From: SAR324 cluster bacterium
Lineage (GTDB): Bacteria > SAR324 > NAC60-12
NCBI GenBank assembly: GCA_015231825.1
Contig: JADGAV010000005.1
Coordinates: 33,208-97,207 of the forward strand
Length of the DNA: 64,000 nucleotides
Direction: 5' to 3'
Position numbers and translations under genes: made by a program. Shown here piece after piece: positions 1 through 10,813 of the stretch. The notes beneath the pieces were generated by a model. The model saw nothing but the letters and a program-made list of their open reading frames with translations. It was not told where the DNA came from and did no database searches. Numbering within the stretch: the first letter of the stretch is position 1; every line of letters begins with the position of its first letter.

Positions 1-285
1 CATGAACCCTCAATCATCGTCGTCTCCTGCTCCCGAAACGGAAATATTCTGTATGAGAGTGTCTCCGCAAAATGACTGCAGGTCGATTTCCTGAAGCAGA
101 AGAAGTCATTCCGCTGCAGTGTTTGCCGGGTCCAGTCATCGGCTTTAAGGTCGAGAACGGATAAAACTCCCCCACCACAATAGTCAACACTGTTTGCCGC
201 AGATTTCGCCATCATACCGTTTCTTTTTTCGATCGCCGGTGGGTGACAATTGCCGGCGCAGTTGACAATGCATTTCTTGCCGATT
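1..285. other. Left-edge stretch without a confident gene
   Basis: On the minus strand a frame stays open from two consecutive ATG codons (215 and 212) to the window edge, about 71 codons, but it has no Shine-Dalgarno sequence and its composition (FFCF, CSHF) does not look like a typical protein. On the plus strand a frame open from base 1 ends at a TGA at 73-75 and could be the last 24 codons of a gene starting outside. Neither can be decided from this window. The stretch also holds the 3' side of the hybrid kinase gene at 286. Confidence 0.3.
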
Positions 286-2658
286 TTATTGGCCTAAAAT
301 TTTATTCAGGACTTCAGCTAACTGCATCTGTGTATAAGGTTTTGAAAGAACGCCGCTAAATCCGTAGTCCTGAAAATTCGCCATGACAGGATTGTTAGAA
401 TAACCACTTGAAACCACTGCCCTGACCCCCGGGTCAATATTCAGCAGTTCTGAGACTGTTGCGGCACCTCCCATACCACCCGGGATGGTAAGATCCAGAA
501 TGACCAGGTCAAACGGGGTATCCGTATCTCCCGCTTCCTGATATTTTTCCACGGCCTCCGAACCATCGACGGCAAATGTTGTTTCATAACCCATCTTTTT
601 TAACATTCTGCCGAGCATATTTAAAATCGATTCCTGATCGTCCATGATGAGGACCCTGCCCCGACCAAAATGATTAGCTGTCTCCCGATCCTTCGTTTGT
701 GTGACTTCTTTCGACGTGGCGGGCAGATAGATACTAAAAATTGAACCTTTTCCGAGCTCGGACTCGGCGGCAATGTATCCGTTGTGCATTTTTACAACAG
801 AAAACGTGATGGCAAGTCCGAGTCCACTTCCCTTTTGTTTTGTAGAAAAAAACGGCTCAAAAATTTTTGAGAGATGCTTTTTGGAAATACCGACCCCCTG
901 GTCTTCAATCGAAATTTTGATATAGCGTCCTCCAGGCAGGGGAAGCCCGTCATCTTTTTCAAGTATAATATTTTCTGAATGAACTTCGATAGTGCCTCCA
1001 TCCGGCATGGCTTGATTCGCGTTTATGATCAAATTGCTGATGACTTGATTGATCTGACCGGGATCAACTTCCACAAACCAGGAATCATCGGACAGTTTAA
1101 ACCTGCAGATAGAATTGGATCCTCTTTTCGCCAGTTCGGCAGATTCTTTAACCAATTGGTTGGGATTGATCGTTTTTTTGACGGGTGCTCCCCCTTTGGC
1201 AAATGTCAGAAGTTGCTGAGTCAGATATCGAGCCTGACTGGCCCCTTGCTGAGCATCTAAAAGGGCACGGTAGATTTCGCCCGATTTTTCCAGTTCAGTC
1301 AAAACATAGGAAATATTGCCAGTGATTATACCCAGCATATTATTGAAATCATGGGCAATACCTCCTGCCAAAGTTCCGATCGCTTCCATTTTCTGAGTCT
1401 GCTGGAGCTGGGCTTCAAGCTTTTTTTGTTTTCCGATGTCAAAGCTGACGTTTAAGGCCGCATACATTTCTCCATTTTCATCCAGCAACGGGTAAATAGA
1501 AAACAATGCGGGAAATTCTTCTCCTGATTTTCTGACCATTGTCGTTTCACCTGAAAATCCCTTTCTGCCTTCTCGAATGGCCTTATGCATTTCAGGCATT
1601 TTGACAATATCTTCGGGTAAATGGAGTGCCGATACGCATTTTCCGAGCATCTCGCTTCGTTTATAGCCAAATATACTCTCTGCTCCGGGACTGAATTCCA
1701 ACACGGTAGAATCGGGTTCTTTCGCATCGGTTATAATGAAAGACACCTCTTTTGCGGCACTGAATATCGCCCGGAGTTCTTCTTCACTCTTTCGCAACGC
1801 ATCTTCAGAGTGTTTGCGTTCTGTGATATCTTCAACAACGGCGATATGCGAATGGGGTTCTTCCCCTTTCTGCCAGGTTGGCGAGATGGTCAGCCTGACC
1901 CAGACGATGGATCCGCTTTTGTGAATGTAGCGTTTTTCCGTCGTAAATTCATGGATTTCACCAGCTACCAGGCGTGCATTGTTGCCGAGATCCTTTTGAA
2001 GATCGTCCGAGTGGGTGATCTCTTGAAAGGTCTTGTTCATCGACATTTCATCAACTGTGTATCCTATTATCTCACAAAATCGTTTATTGATACGAATAAA
2101 ACATCCGGTTTTCGATTCTACCAATGCGAATCCAACAGCCGCTTGTTCAAAAATACTTTTGAACTTTTTTTCACTTTCTCTCAACGATTCTTCAGTCTGC
2201 CGACGAACATCAATCTCCATTTCAAGCTGTTTTGTACGATCATAAACACGTTTCTCAAGTTCGTTCTTGTAGGATTCAATCAATACACGCTGACGGCGTT
2301 CTTCACAGACCACTGCCAACATTAAACTTAGATTCTCAATATAGGGGATATACGGGGCAAAAAGGGCAGACTCAGAAACAGAAAAAGTCATTTCACCGAA
2401 AACAGTATCTTTAAACTTCAATTCAAATTTTCTTCCGGTTTTCGAACCGTCTTCGGCCAATCCACCCCTTTCAAAATTTTCTTCGAAAACTTGATAACCT
2501 ATTTGGAAAACTCCCGGCAAATTTTCCAACCCGCGACAGACAAAACTGAGAATGGATTCCAGGTTGGGCAAATGCCAGACCATTCCTTGAATAAGAACGA
2601 TCTGCCCGAGTATTTTTGCAGAAAGTTTTGTTGTGAGGCCATCGTTAGCTGGTTCCAT
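286..2658 (-). CDS. Hybrid sensor histidine kinase (PAS-PAS-HisKA-HATPase-REC)
   Basis: A 790-residue cytoplasmic-looking hybrid kinase with no membrane segments. In order: an N-terminal GAF-like region (about 1-160), a coiled coil, two PAS domains (about 165-290 and 295-415), an NtrB-type HisKA domain with H-box GGIAHDFNNMLG, an HATPase domain with DQGVGI and GSGLGL boxes, and a C-terminal receiver with phospho-acceptor motif LDLTIPGGMGG and the conserved Lys in SKPY. The frame can be extended upstream to a TTG at 2721, but the ATG at 2658 overlaps the upstream MEDS gene by only 14 bases and is preferred. The two genes probably form an operon in which the MEDS protein feeds this kinase. No DNA-binding output is attached, so a separate output partner is expected. 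Confidence 0.9.
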   Translation of the reverse strand: MEPANDGLTTKLSAKILGQIVLIQGMVWHLPNLESILSFVCRGLENLPGVFQIGYQVFEENFERGGLAEDGSKTGRKFELKFKDTVFGEMTFSVSESALFAPYIPYIENLSLMLAVVCEERRQRVLIESYKNELEKRVYDRTKQLEMEIDVRRQTEESLRESEKKFKSIFEQAAVGFALVESKTGCFIRINKRFCEIIGYTVDEMSMNKTFQEITHSDDLQKDLGNNARLVAGEIHEFTTEKRYIHKSGSIVWVRLTISPTWQKGEEPHSHIAVVEDITERKHSEDALRKSEEELRAIFSAAKEVSFIITDAKEPDSTVLEFSPGAESIFGYKRSEMLGKCVSALHLPEDIVKMPEMHKAIREGRKGFSGETTMVRKSGEEFPALFSIYPLLDENGEMYAALNVSFDIGKQKKLEAQLQQTQKMEAIGTLAGGIAHDFNNMLGIITGNISYVLTELEKSGEIYRALLDAQQGASQARYLTQQLLTFAKGGAPVKKTINPNQLVKESAELAKRGSNSICRFKLSDDSWFVEVDPGQINQVISNLIINANQAMPDGGTIEVHSENIILEKDDGLPLPGGRYIKISIEDQGVGISKKHLSKIFEPFFSTKQKGSGLGLAITFSVVKMHNGYIAAESELGKGSIFSIYLPATSKEVTQTKDRETANHFGRGRVLIMDDQESILNMLGRMLKKMGYETTFAVDGSEAVEKYQEAGDTDTPFDLVILDLTIPGGMGGAATVSELLNIDPGVRAVVSSGYSNNPVMANFQDYGFSGVLSKPYTQMQLAEVLNKILGQ

Positions 2659-3271
2659 TTTCTGCCAAAAATTCCTTGGGAGGAATATAAAAGGGATTTT
2701 GAATGACTGATCCTCGAACAATCATATGAGGATGGACTCTTAAAATATCCATTATTGCATTTCCATTGAAAGTATTTGCATCATATTGACAGATTGCAGT
2801 AACCGGACTTTCCTCGAGAAGAAGACTTACCTTTGATTCATATTCGAGAAGTCTCTCTCCTCCTGGAATATCATGAATTTCAGAAGTCATTTCTCCGATC
2901 ACGCGGCAGGCGTCGTATCCCGAATCCATTGAATCCTGGTAAAAATTCGAAAGAAGATCCAGCATCCGGTCCGGATCAAAATAATTATCCTGGAAATAAA
3001 CCTCTTTGCAGCTCGACAAGGCGAATGCCTGGCTTTCAACAAGATCCTGATAGCTCAACTGATTTTGAGTAAAAATATCGCTCAGGGTCATTTCATCCAC
3101 TTTTTCCGAGAAACAAGCAGAGCGTTCGCCCGCCTTAAGACCACTCAGAAGAAATTTTAACAGCGATTCACTGCGTTCATTATCGTCGGCAAAGATCTGG
3201 CAAATGTGAGTCCCGGCAGGGAATCTGTTTTCGGTAAATCCGAGTGAAATCATCTTTTCGGGATTTGTCAT
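2645..3271 (-). CDS. MEDS-domain sensory protein
   Basis: A 208-residue protein consisting of essentially one MEDS domain (methanogen/methylotroph DcmR sensory domain). Visible family features are the N-terminal HICQIFADDNER segment, the long acidic helical middle and the C-terminal IVRGSVIQNPFYIPP motif. The domain is known from DcmR, the dichloromethane regulator of methylotrophs, and from many signalling proteins, where it is thought to bind small ligands; the ligand here is unknown. The ATG at 3271 has a good ribosome site (GGAGGG, 8 bases upstream). The 3' end overlaps the start of the hybrid kinase, so the two are very likely translated together. A 12-base palindrome (GGACG-TG-CGTCC, 3314-3325) lies about 45 bases upstream and may be an operator. 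Confidence 0.85.
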   Translation of the reverse strand: MTNPEKMISLGFTENRFPAGTHICQIFADDNERSESLLKFLLSGLKAGERSACFSEKVDEMTLSDIFTQNQLSYQDLVESQAFALSSCKEVYFQDNYFDPDRMLDLLSNFYQDSMDSGYDACRVIGEMTSEIHDIPGGERLLEYESKVSLLLEESPVTAICQYDANTFNGNAIMDILRVHPHMIVRGSVIQNPFYIPPKEFLAENGTS

Positions 3272-3797
3272 GACGGAACCCTCCTGATTTTAAAATTTGT
3301 TCAACCTGGTGCCGGACGTGCGTCCAACATTCGCTTAAAAAAAGAGAAAGCAAACACATTTTTTTTATTTAAAACAAATTTCTGATATTTTTGAAAATTT
3401 AGGTTCTTTTAAAAATCATATCAACTGACCAAGGATGTGTAAAGGGATTAATCAGACAATTATCTTGCTTTTTACAGAATTTCTGGTGTTGCTGATAAAT
3501 ATTTTAATTTTATTGATTTTTTCCCGAATTTCTTTCAACTCCTGAATAGTGAACAAAGCAATCTCCGAGAGCGTTTGACTTTCAGGTAAAGCCGAACTTT
3601 AAGCGGGATTTCTTTTGCTCTTCAAAGTTGTGTCATTCAGAAACCAAAAGAACGGCGAAAAGCGACTGCTTCCATTGAGGATAGAAGAGTTTATCTTGAA
3701 GATTTTTGGAGACAAGATACCGTGAAAGATCGGTAAAAATTGAAAAAAGCAGATTCAAAATTTATTCACATCAATACTTTACAGGAGAGGGCGGATC
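3272..3797. other. Divergent intergenic region, MEDS gene / fadB
   Basis: About 526 bases, strongly A+T-rich in 3350-3560. It must contain the divergent promoters for the MEDS-kinase pair (minus) and the fadB operon (plus). The only clear motif I see is the palindrome at 3314-3325; no RNA gene or reading frame is convincing. Confidence 0.6.
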
Positions 3798-5951
3798 ATG
3801 AATTACGATGGTCAAAAAATAAGGTGTCAATCCATCGAAAACCAGATCGCGGAATTGACATTTGATGCCAAAGAGGATTCAGTCAATAAATTTGACAGGC
3901 AAACACTGGCAGAATTGCGGGAGGTCGTGGATCTGCTCCAAACCGATAATTCGGTCAAGGGGCTTTTGCTCAGCAGCGGGAAAAATGTTTTTATTGTCGG
4001 TGCAGACATCACGGAGTTCCTGGGTTATTTTGCTGCACCCAAAGAAGAAATCGTGGAATGGCTCAAAACAGCCAATGCTATTTTTTCGGACTTGGAAGAT
4101 CTCAATTTTCCCAGTGTGACGGCTATCAACGGTTTCGCTCTGGGCGGAGGTTTTGAAGTCGCCCTGGCGACGTGCTACCGGGTTATGTCAACAAATGCCA
4201 AAGTAGGACAGCCAGAAATCAAGCTGGGCATCATCCCCGGATTCGGCGGTACGGTACGTCTTCCCCGGGTAATTGGAGCAGACAATGCTATCGAATGGAT
4301 TGCTGCCGGTAAAGAATACCGAGCAGATGCCGCCTTCCAAACCGGCGCGGTCAATGCCGCGGTTGCACCAGAAAAATTGAGAGAGGCTGCCTTGCACATG
4401 CTGAAACGCGCAATTTCCGGTGAGCTCGATTGGAAATCGAAACAGCAGGAAAAACGGGCTCCGCTGAAACTCAACCAGATCGAAGGATTGATGGTTTTTG
4501 AGGGAGCCAAAGCTTTCATTACAGGGCAGGCCGGCCCCAACTACCCGGCCCCCGTGAAATCCGTGGAGGTGATGCAGGCCGGATCCACACAGGAACGGGG
4601 AAAAGCGCTGGAAAAAGAACACGCGGTTTTTGCTGATTTAGCTAAAAATCCGGTGGCCGGCAATCTGGTCTCCCTGTTTCTCAACGACCAGCTGCTCAAA
4701 AAAATCGCCAAAAAATTCCAAAAAACGGCAACCCCGATCCATTCAGCCGCCGTATTGGGTGCCGGAATCATGGGCGGAGGCATTGCCTATCAATCGGCGT
4801 CCCGGGGAACCCCGATTGTGATGAAAGATATTAACGCCGACGCCATCAATGCCGGTTTGGCAGAAGCCTCAAAATTACTCAACAAGCAAGTTGAACGAGG
4901 CAGGCTGAACTCTGAAAAAATGGCAGAAACTTTGAACAAGATCCGGGGAACCCTCTCTTATGAAGACATTGCAGGGGTTGACATCGTCGTTGAAGCGGTT
5001 GTTGAAAATTTTAAAATAAAAAAAACGGTTCTCGGTGAAGTCGAAAAACTTCTTGAAGAAAACACCGTGCTCACTTCCAATACTTCGACACTCTCGATCA
5101 GTAAACTTGCTGAAGATCTCAAACGTCCGGAACTCTTCTGCGGAATGCATTTTTTCAATCCGGTGCACCGCATGCCTCTCGTCGAAGTCATTAGAGGCGA
5201 AAAAACAAGTGATCGCGCCATCGCACAAGCCGTCGGCTATGCAGTCTCAATGGGAAAAAGCCCCCTGGTGGTCAACGACTGTCCCGGGTTTCTGATCAAC
5301 CGGATTCTTGCCCCATATTTTGCCGGTTTTGTAAACTTGTTGAGCAAAGGGGTGGATTTTCAAAGAATTGACAAGTTGATGGAAAAATTCGGCTGGCCGA
5401 TGGGACCGGCCTATTTGCTGGATGTGATCGGACTGGATACCGCCTTTCACGTCGAGGAAGTGATGAGTGAAGGATTTCCGGATCGCATGAAAAGTGAGGG
5501 AAAAACTCCGAGCGGGATCATGTACGACAATAAGCGCTTCGGCCAGAAAAACGGAAAGGGGTTTTACGCCTACACCCTCGACAAAAAAGGGAAACCGAAG
5601 AAAAGCGCGGATCCTGCAGCACTGGAATTGCTGCAGCCATTGGTTAAAGAAGTCGTGGAAACCACGGACGATGAAATTATTGAACAAATGATGTTGCCGA
5701 TGATCATTGAGGGCTCCCGCTGCCTTGAAGAAGGCATCGTTGACTCTCCCCAGGAAGTCGACATGGGGTGCATCTACGGGATCGGCTTTCCTCCTTTCCG
5801 GGGAGGTCTGATGAAATATGCGGATTCTATAGGCCTGGCTTCCCTTTGTGAAAAGGCGGAGAGATACAAAAGTGCGGGTCAATTGTACCAGGCAACTGAA
5901 CAAATCCGTGCATTGGCGAAAGAAGGCAAAGGATTTTATGATCGTTCATAA
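3798..5951 (+). CDS. fadB: Fatty acid oxidation complex subunit alpha (FadB)
   Basis: A 717-residue multifunctional beta-oxidation enzyme, about the length of E. coli FadB (729) and alignable along its whole length. Residues 1-190 are the enoyl-CoA hydratase/isomerase domain with both catalytic glutamates present (Glu120 in GGGFE, Glu140 in GQPEIKLG). Residues 315-500 are the NAD-binding part of the 3-hydroxyacyl-CoA dehydrogenase with GAGIMGGG at 321-328 and the catalytic His457 in NPVHRMP; C-terminal dehydrogenase domains follow. It forms an alpha2beta2 complex with FadA, encoded 24 bases downstream. Start: ATG with an AGGAGAGG ribosome site. First gene of a likely operon that also includes a CoA ligase. 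Confidence 0.97.
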   Translation: MNYDGQKIRCQSIENQIAELTFDAKEDSVNKFDRQTLAELREVVDLLQTDNSVKGLLLSSGKNVFIVGADITEFLGYFAAPKEEIVEWLKTANAIFSDLEDLNFPSVTAINGFALGGGFEVALATCYRVMSTNAKVGQPEIKLGIIPGFGGTVRLPRVIGADNAIEWIAAGKEYRADAAFQTGAVNAAVAPEKLREAALHMLKRAISGELDWKSKQQEKRAPLKLNQIEGLMVFEGAKAFITGQAGPNYPAPVKSVEVMQAGSTQERGKALEKEHAVFADLAKNPVAGNLVSLFLNDQLLKKIAKKFQKTATPIHSAAVLGAGIMGGGIAYQSASRGTPIVMKDINADAINAGLAEASKLLNKQVERGRLNSEKMAETLNKIRGTLSYEDIAGVDIVVEAVVENFKIKKTVLGEVEKLLEENTVLTSNTSTLSISKLAEDLKRPELFCGMHFFNPVHRMPLVEVIRGEKTSDRAIAQAVGYAVSMGKSPLVVNDCPGFLINRILAPYFAGFVNLLSKGVDFQRIDKLMEKFGWPMGPAYLLDVIGLDTAFHVEEVMSEGFPDRMKSEGKTPSGIMYDNKRFGQKNGKGFYAYTLDKKGKPKKSADPAALELLQPLVKEVVETTDDEIIEQMMLPMIIEGSRCLEEGIVDSPQEVDMGCIYGIGFPPFRGGLMKYADSIGLASLCEKAERYKSAGQLYQATEQIRALAKEGKGFYDRS

Positions 5952-7136
<1,185 letters not shown>

Positions 7137-7150
7137 ACAGGTTCGAAATC

Positions 7151-8389
7151 ATGAACGCAACTCTGCCTGAGCTGGACTGGATCGAGACGCAGTACGAGGA
7201 AATGTGCAGGCTCCTCCAGCAATGGGTCCTCATCAACTCTGGAAGCATGAATCTGGCTGGTTTGGCAGAGATGTCCAGATCTTTGCAGGCAGCATTTGGC
7301 CGGCTTGAAGGAGAAATGCAGGAAATTGCACTTCCTGCCAAAACCGAAATTGATTCCCATGGCGATCCGGTTGATCTGCCTTTGGGTAAGGCACTACTGA
7401 TTCAAAAACGTCCGGAGGCAGCGCGGCAGGTTTTTCTTGGCGGGCACATGGATACCGTCTTTGCGGCGGATCACCCATTTCAAAAGATAGAAAGGCTTGA
7501 TGAGAATCGCCTCAATGGACCGGGGGTTGCCGACCTCAAAGGCGGCCTGGTCGTGATTTTAAAAGCTTTGGAGGCCTTTGAGCGCAGTTCACATGCTGAT
7601 CAAATCGGCTGGAAAGTTTTGATCAATCCCGATGAAGAAATCGGTTCCTTCGGCAGTGCGCCCCTGTTTGAAGAAATGGCGAAAAAAAGTCATCTGGGAC
7701 TCATTTTTGAACCCGCCATGGACGATCAGGGAACCCTGGCGGCTGAGCGGAAAGGGAGCGGTTCTTTCACTGCTGTGGTCCGTGGAAAAGCAGCCCATGC
7801 CGGCCGGGCATTCGGGCAGGGACGCAATGCCGTGGCGGCTCTGGCGGAACTGATAGTGCGAATTCATGCTTTCAACCGGAAAAATCCGCGGATTATCCTC
7901 AACGTCGGACACATAGAAGGCGGGGGCGCAATCAACATTGTTCCCGATTTGGCGATCTGCCGATTCAATGTTCGCACGCATAGTGAGGAAGACGAAGGAT
8001 GGGTATGGCAAGAGTTGAACGAACTGGCCGAAGAATTCAATCAGCGGGATGGTTTTTTTCTCAGTTGGCACGGGGAATTCAACCGGAAACCCAAACTGCT
8101 AAGCAAAAAAAACCGGGCACTTTTTGAAGCGCTTGCTGCCTGCGGGAAAGAACTGGAAATCCCGATTCAATGGAAATCAACCGGAGGATGTTGTGACGGT
8201 AACAATCTGGCTGCTGCCGGATTGCCCAATATCGACACATTGGGTGTTCGGGGTGGAAAAATACATAGCGATCAGGAATACATCCTCCTGGACAGTCTCA
8301 CAGAAAGGGCCCGCCTGACTGCTTTGCTGCTGATGAAACTGAGTGCCGGAGAAATCGATTGGTCCATGATTTCCAATGCAAAACTGTAA
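7151..8389 (+). CDS. M20-family metallohydrolase (carboxypeptidase G2-like)
   Basis: A 412-residue di-zinc peptidase of the M20 family, closest in layout to carboxypeptidase G2/ArgE-type enzymes. Metal and catalytic residues are visible: His99 and Asp101 (GGHMDTV), bridging Asp128 (GVADLKGG), Glu162/Glu163 (PDEEIGS), Glu187 (FEPA) and His372 (GKIHSDQ). A dimerisation domain lies between about 195 and 300. No signal peptide, so cytoplasmic. I chose the ATG at 7151, 14 bases after fadA, rather than an upstream in-frame start inside fadA. Family members cleave amide bonds of N-acyl amino acids; lying between thiolase and an aromatic-acid-type CoA ligase, it may release a carboxylic acid from an amino-acid conjugate. 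Substrate not known. Confidence 0.85.
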   Translation: MNATLPELDWIETQYEEMCRLLQQWVLINSGSMNLAGLAEMSRSLQAAFGRLEGEMQEIALPAKTEIDSHGDPVDLPLGKALLIQKRPEAARQVFLGGHMDTVFAADHPFQKIERLDENRLNGPGVADLKGGLVVILKALEAFERSSHADQIGWKVLINPDEEIGSFGSAPLFEEMAKKSHLGLIFEPAMDDQGTLAAERKGSGSFTAVVRGKAAHAGRAFGQGRNAVAALAELIVRIHAFNRKNPRIILNVGHIEGGGAINIVPDLAICRFNVRTHSEEDEGWVWQELNELAEEFNQRDGFFLSWHGEFNRKPKLLSKKNRALFEALAACGKELEIPIQWKSTGGCCDGNNLAAAGLPNIDTLGVRGGKIHSDQEYILLDSLTERARLTALLLMKLSAGEIDWSMISNAKL

Positions 8390-8409
8390 CTTCAAGAAAT
8401 GAGGAGTCT

Positions 8410-10005
8410 ATGAAAAATGAAAACGAACGGGAGGCAATTCATTTTGAGTTGCCTCGGGAATACAACGCAGCAAGCCATTTTATTGACCGTCATTTAAAAG
8501 AAAACCGACAACAGAAAACGGCCATAATTGACAAAAACGGTTCCTATTCCTATCAGGACCTTGCTGAACAGGTCAATCGGGCGGGAAATGCCCTCCGAGA
8601 ACTTGGCGTACAGATGGAAACCCGGGTGATGCTGGGAATGGTGGATACAATAGATTTTGTTACTGCCTTTTGGGGGGCGATTAAAATAGGAGCCGTCCCC
8701 ATCCCTGTCAATACCTTGCTGACCAGCCAGGATTATTCTTATATGCTTCCGGACAGTCGGGCACGGGTTCTGATTGTCAGTGATATTCTTTACGAAAAAT
8801 TTGCTCCGGTACTCGAAAACGCACCTTTCCTCGAAACCGTGCTGGTCTCTGGAGAAGACGCAAAAGGACATCTTCATTATGGCGAGAAGCTCGCCAGCGC
8901 CTCCTCCAGTCTGGATCCGATGCCGACAACCTCAGATGACGTGGCATGCTGGTTATATTCATCAGGTTCAACCGGAGCTCCCAAGGGGGTAATGCATCTT
9001 CAATCGAGTTTCGAATATGTTGCTCGAACCTATGGTGAAAGGGTTTTGGGAATTCGAGAAGACGACATTGTCTATTCTGCCGCGAAACTGTTTTTTGCCT
9101 ATGGCCTCGGCAATTCAATGACTTTTCCGCTTCATGTCGGTGCGACGACGGTTCTCCTGGACGAAAGGCCAACTCCGGATTCGGTGCTGGCGGTCATGAA
9201 AAAACATCAGACGACTGTATTTTTTGGTGTGCCGACTTTATATAATGCTATTCTTGCTGATCAAAATAACGTTCGTTCCACGGGATCGGAAAAACTGCGG
9301 CGATGCTTGTCAGCAGGAGAAGCACTACCTGAAGAAGTTGCAAAAAAATGGAAAATTCGTTTCGAATCAGAAATCCTGGATGGGATTGGCAGCACAGAAA
9401 TGATGCACATTTTTCTCAGTAATCGTGAAGGCGATATTTGCTACAACTCGACGGGGAAAGCTGTTCCGGGTTACGAACTGAAAGTGGTGGATGAAGCCGA
9501 TCGTCTGCTTAAACCAGGTGAAGTTGGAGAATTACTGGTCCGGGGTTCTTCTGCGGCGATGGCTTATTGGAATCAGCGTCAAAAGAGCATCAATACCTTC
9601 CAGGGGCAATGGACTCGAACCGGGGATAAATATTTCGTCAATGATCAGGGGTATTATTGCTACAGCGGGCGCACTGATGACATGTTAAAAATCAGCGGAA
9701 TCTGGGTTTCTCCTTTCGAAGTCGAAACTGCCCTGATGAATCATGAGCAGGTTCTGGAAGTCGCGGTGATCGGCGTGGCAGATGAGAATGAACTGATCAA
9801 ACCCAAGGCCTATATCACGTTGAATGATCCATCCTGTGCATCCGATACCCTGGTCGAGGAACTGCAGCAATTTGTCAAAGACCGGCTGGCACCTTATAAA
9901 TATCCCCGATGGATAGAATTTATTGAGGAACTGCCGAAAACCGCGACCGGAAAAATCCAGCGTTTTAAGCTGCGTGCCATTTCAAAGGAGTCTGCCGTTG
10001 ATTGA
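8410..10005 (+). CDS. Benzoate-CoA ligase family AMP-forming acyl-CoA synthetase
   Basis: A 531-residue ANL-superfamily ligase. The ATP loop YSSGSTGAPKG starts at Tyr183, the family signatures AAKLFFAYGLGN and DGIGSTEMMHIFLSN are those of benzoate/4-hydroxybenzoate-CoA ligases, the hinge motif is GRTDDMLKISG, and catalytic Lys515 sits in PKTATGKIQR. It should activate an aromatic or similarly shaped carboxylic acid with ATP and CoA. The ATG at 8410 has a GAGGAG ribosome site; an in-frame upstream start would overlap the M20 gene and is less likely. The next gene overlaps its last 8 bases. Context (fadBA upstream) suggests the CoA ester enters a beta-oxidation-like route. No benzoyl-CoA reductase or ring-oxygenase genes are visible, so benzoate itself is not assured. 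Confidence 0.88.
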   Translation: MKNENEREAIHFELPREYNAASHFIDRHLKENRQQKTAIIDKNGSYSYQDLAEQVNRAGNALRELGVQMETRVMLGMVDTIDFVTAFWGAIKIGAVPIPVNTLLTSQDYSYMLPDSRARVLIVSDILYEKFAPVLENAPFLETVLVSGEDAKGHLHYGEKLASASSSLDPMPTTSDDVACWLYSSGSTGAPKGVMHLQSSFEYVARTYGERVLGIREDDIVYSAAKLFFAYGLGNSMTFPLHVGATTVLLDERPTPDSVLAVMKKHQTTVFFGVPTLYNAILADQNNVRSTGSEKLRRCLSAGEALPEEVAKKWKIRFESEILDGIGSTEMMHIFLSNREGDICYNSTGKAVPGYELKVVDEADRLLKPGEVGELLVRGSSAAMAYWNQRQKSINTFQGQWTRTGDKYFVNDQGYYCYSGRTDDMLKISGIWVSPFEVETALMNHEQVLEVAVIGVADENELIKPKAYITLNDPSCASDTLVEELQQFVKDRLAPYKYPRWIEFIEELPKTATGKIQRFKLRAISKESAVD

Positions 10006-10813
10006 TCTGCAGTCCGATTTTTTTTTGGAGGTCGAGGGGACATTACTGGAATTTCGCTGGATTCCGCCTGCAAACCCTGATTTACCCACTCTGATATTTT
10101 TACATGAAGGATTGGGATGTGCCGGGATGTGGAAAGACTTTCCCGATCAGCTCGCCCATTCCACAGAATGCGGAATTTTGATATACAGCCGTGCCGGTTA
10201 TGGCCGTTCCGGACCTGCCAGGCTCCCTCGCCCCGTGCGTTACATGCATGATGAAGGACTGCGTGTCCTTCCTGAGATTCTGAAAAAGCTGGCATTGACA
10301 CAATTTTTTCTGCTCGGTCACAGCGATGGGGCATCGATTGCTCTGGTTTATGCAGGAAGCGGGGCGATGCCGAAAGCCTCAGGATTGATTTTGCTGGCCC
10401 CGCATGTCTTCAATGAAAAACTTTGTGTGGACAGTATCCAACTTGCTGCAGAAGCCTACCGGACAACAGACCTTCCTGTTAAACTGGCCCGTTATCATGG
10501 AAATCACACCGATGAAACCTTTTGGGGGTGGCATGATATCTGGGTGCATCCAGAATTTTGGCACTGGAATATTGAAGAATTTTTGTCAGGAATCGACATT
10601 CCCGTTCTCGTGATTCAGGGAGCAGATGATCAATACGGCACAACCCTTCAGATGGAGGCCATTCGAACTCAGGTTTCAGGCCCCTGCACGCTCAGGCTTC
10701 TTGAAAACTGCAGGCATTCCCCTCAAAAGGACCATCCGGCAGGAGTTCAAAATGAGATTCATGAATTCATCTTCAGTCTGCGGCAGAAAGCCGCTCAAGA
10801 GGAAGATCGTTGA
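9998..10813 (+). CDS. Alpha/beta hydrolase
   Basis: A 271-residue alpha/beta hydrolase fold enzyme with a complete triad: nucleophile Ser109 (GHSDG), Asp210 or Asp211 (GADDQYG) and His240 (CRHSPQKDHP). The oxyanion region HEGLGCAGMW is also present. The start I prefer is the TTG at 9998, which has an AAAGGAG ribosome site 7 bases upstream and overlaps the ligase stop by 8 bases, implying translational coupling. Such hydrolases sit beside CoA ligases as ester, lactone or thioester hydrolases; the substrate cannot be inferred. Its 3' end overlaps the convergent MFS gene by 41 bases. Confidence 0.85.
   Translation: MIDLQSDFFLEVEGTLLEFRWIPPANPDLPTLIFLHEGLGCAGMWKDFPDQLAHSTECGILIYSRAGYGRSGPARLPRPVRYMHDEGLRVLPEILKKLALTQFFLLGHSDGASIALVYAGSGAMPKASGLILLAPHVFNEKLCVDSIQLAAEAYRTTDLPVKLARYHGNHTDETFWGWHDIWVHPEFWHWNIEEFLSGIDIPVLVIQGADDQYGTTLQMEAIRTQVSGPCTLRLLENCRHSPQKDHPAGVQNEIHEFIFSLRQKAAQEEDR

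Noticed and set aside
1621..2325. 234-codon plus-strand frame
   Set aside because: It lies wholly opposite the PAS region of the hybrid kinase, is rich in Phe and Cys, and shows no domain; an antisense shadow.
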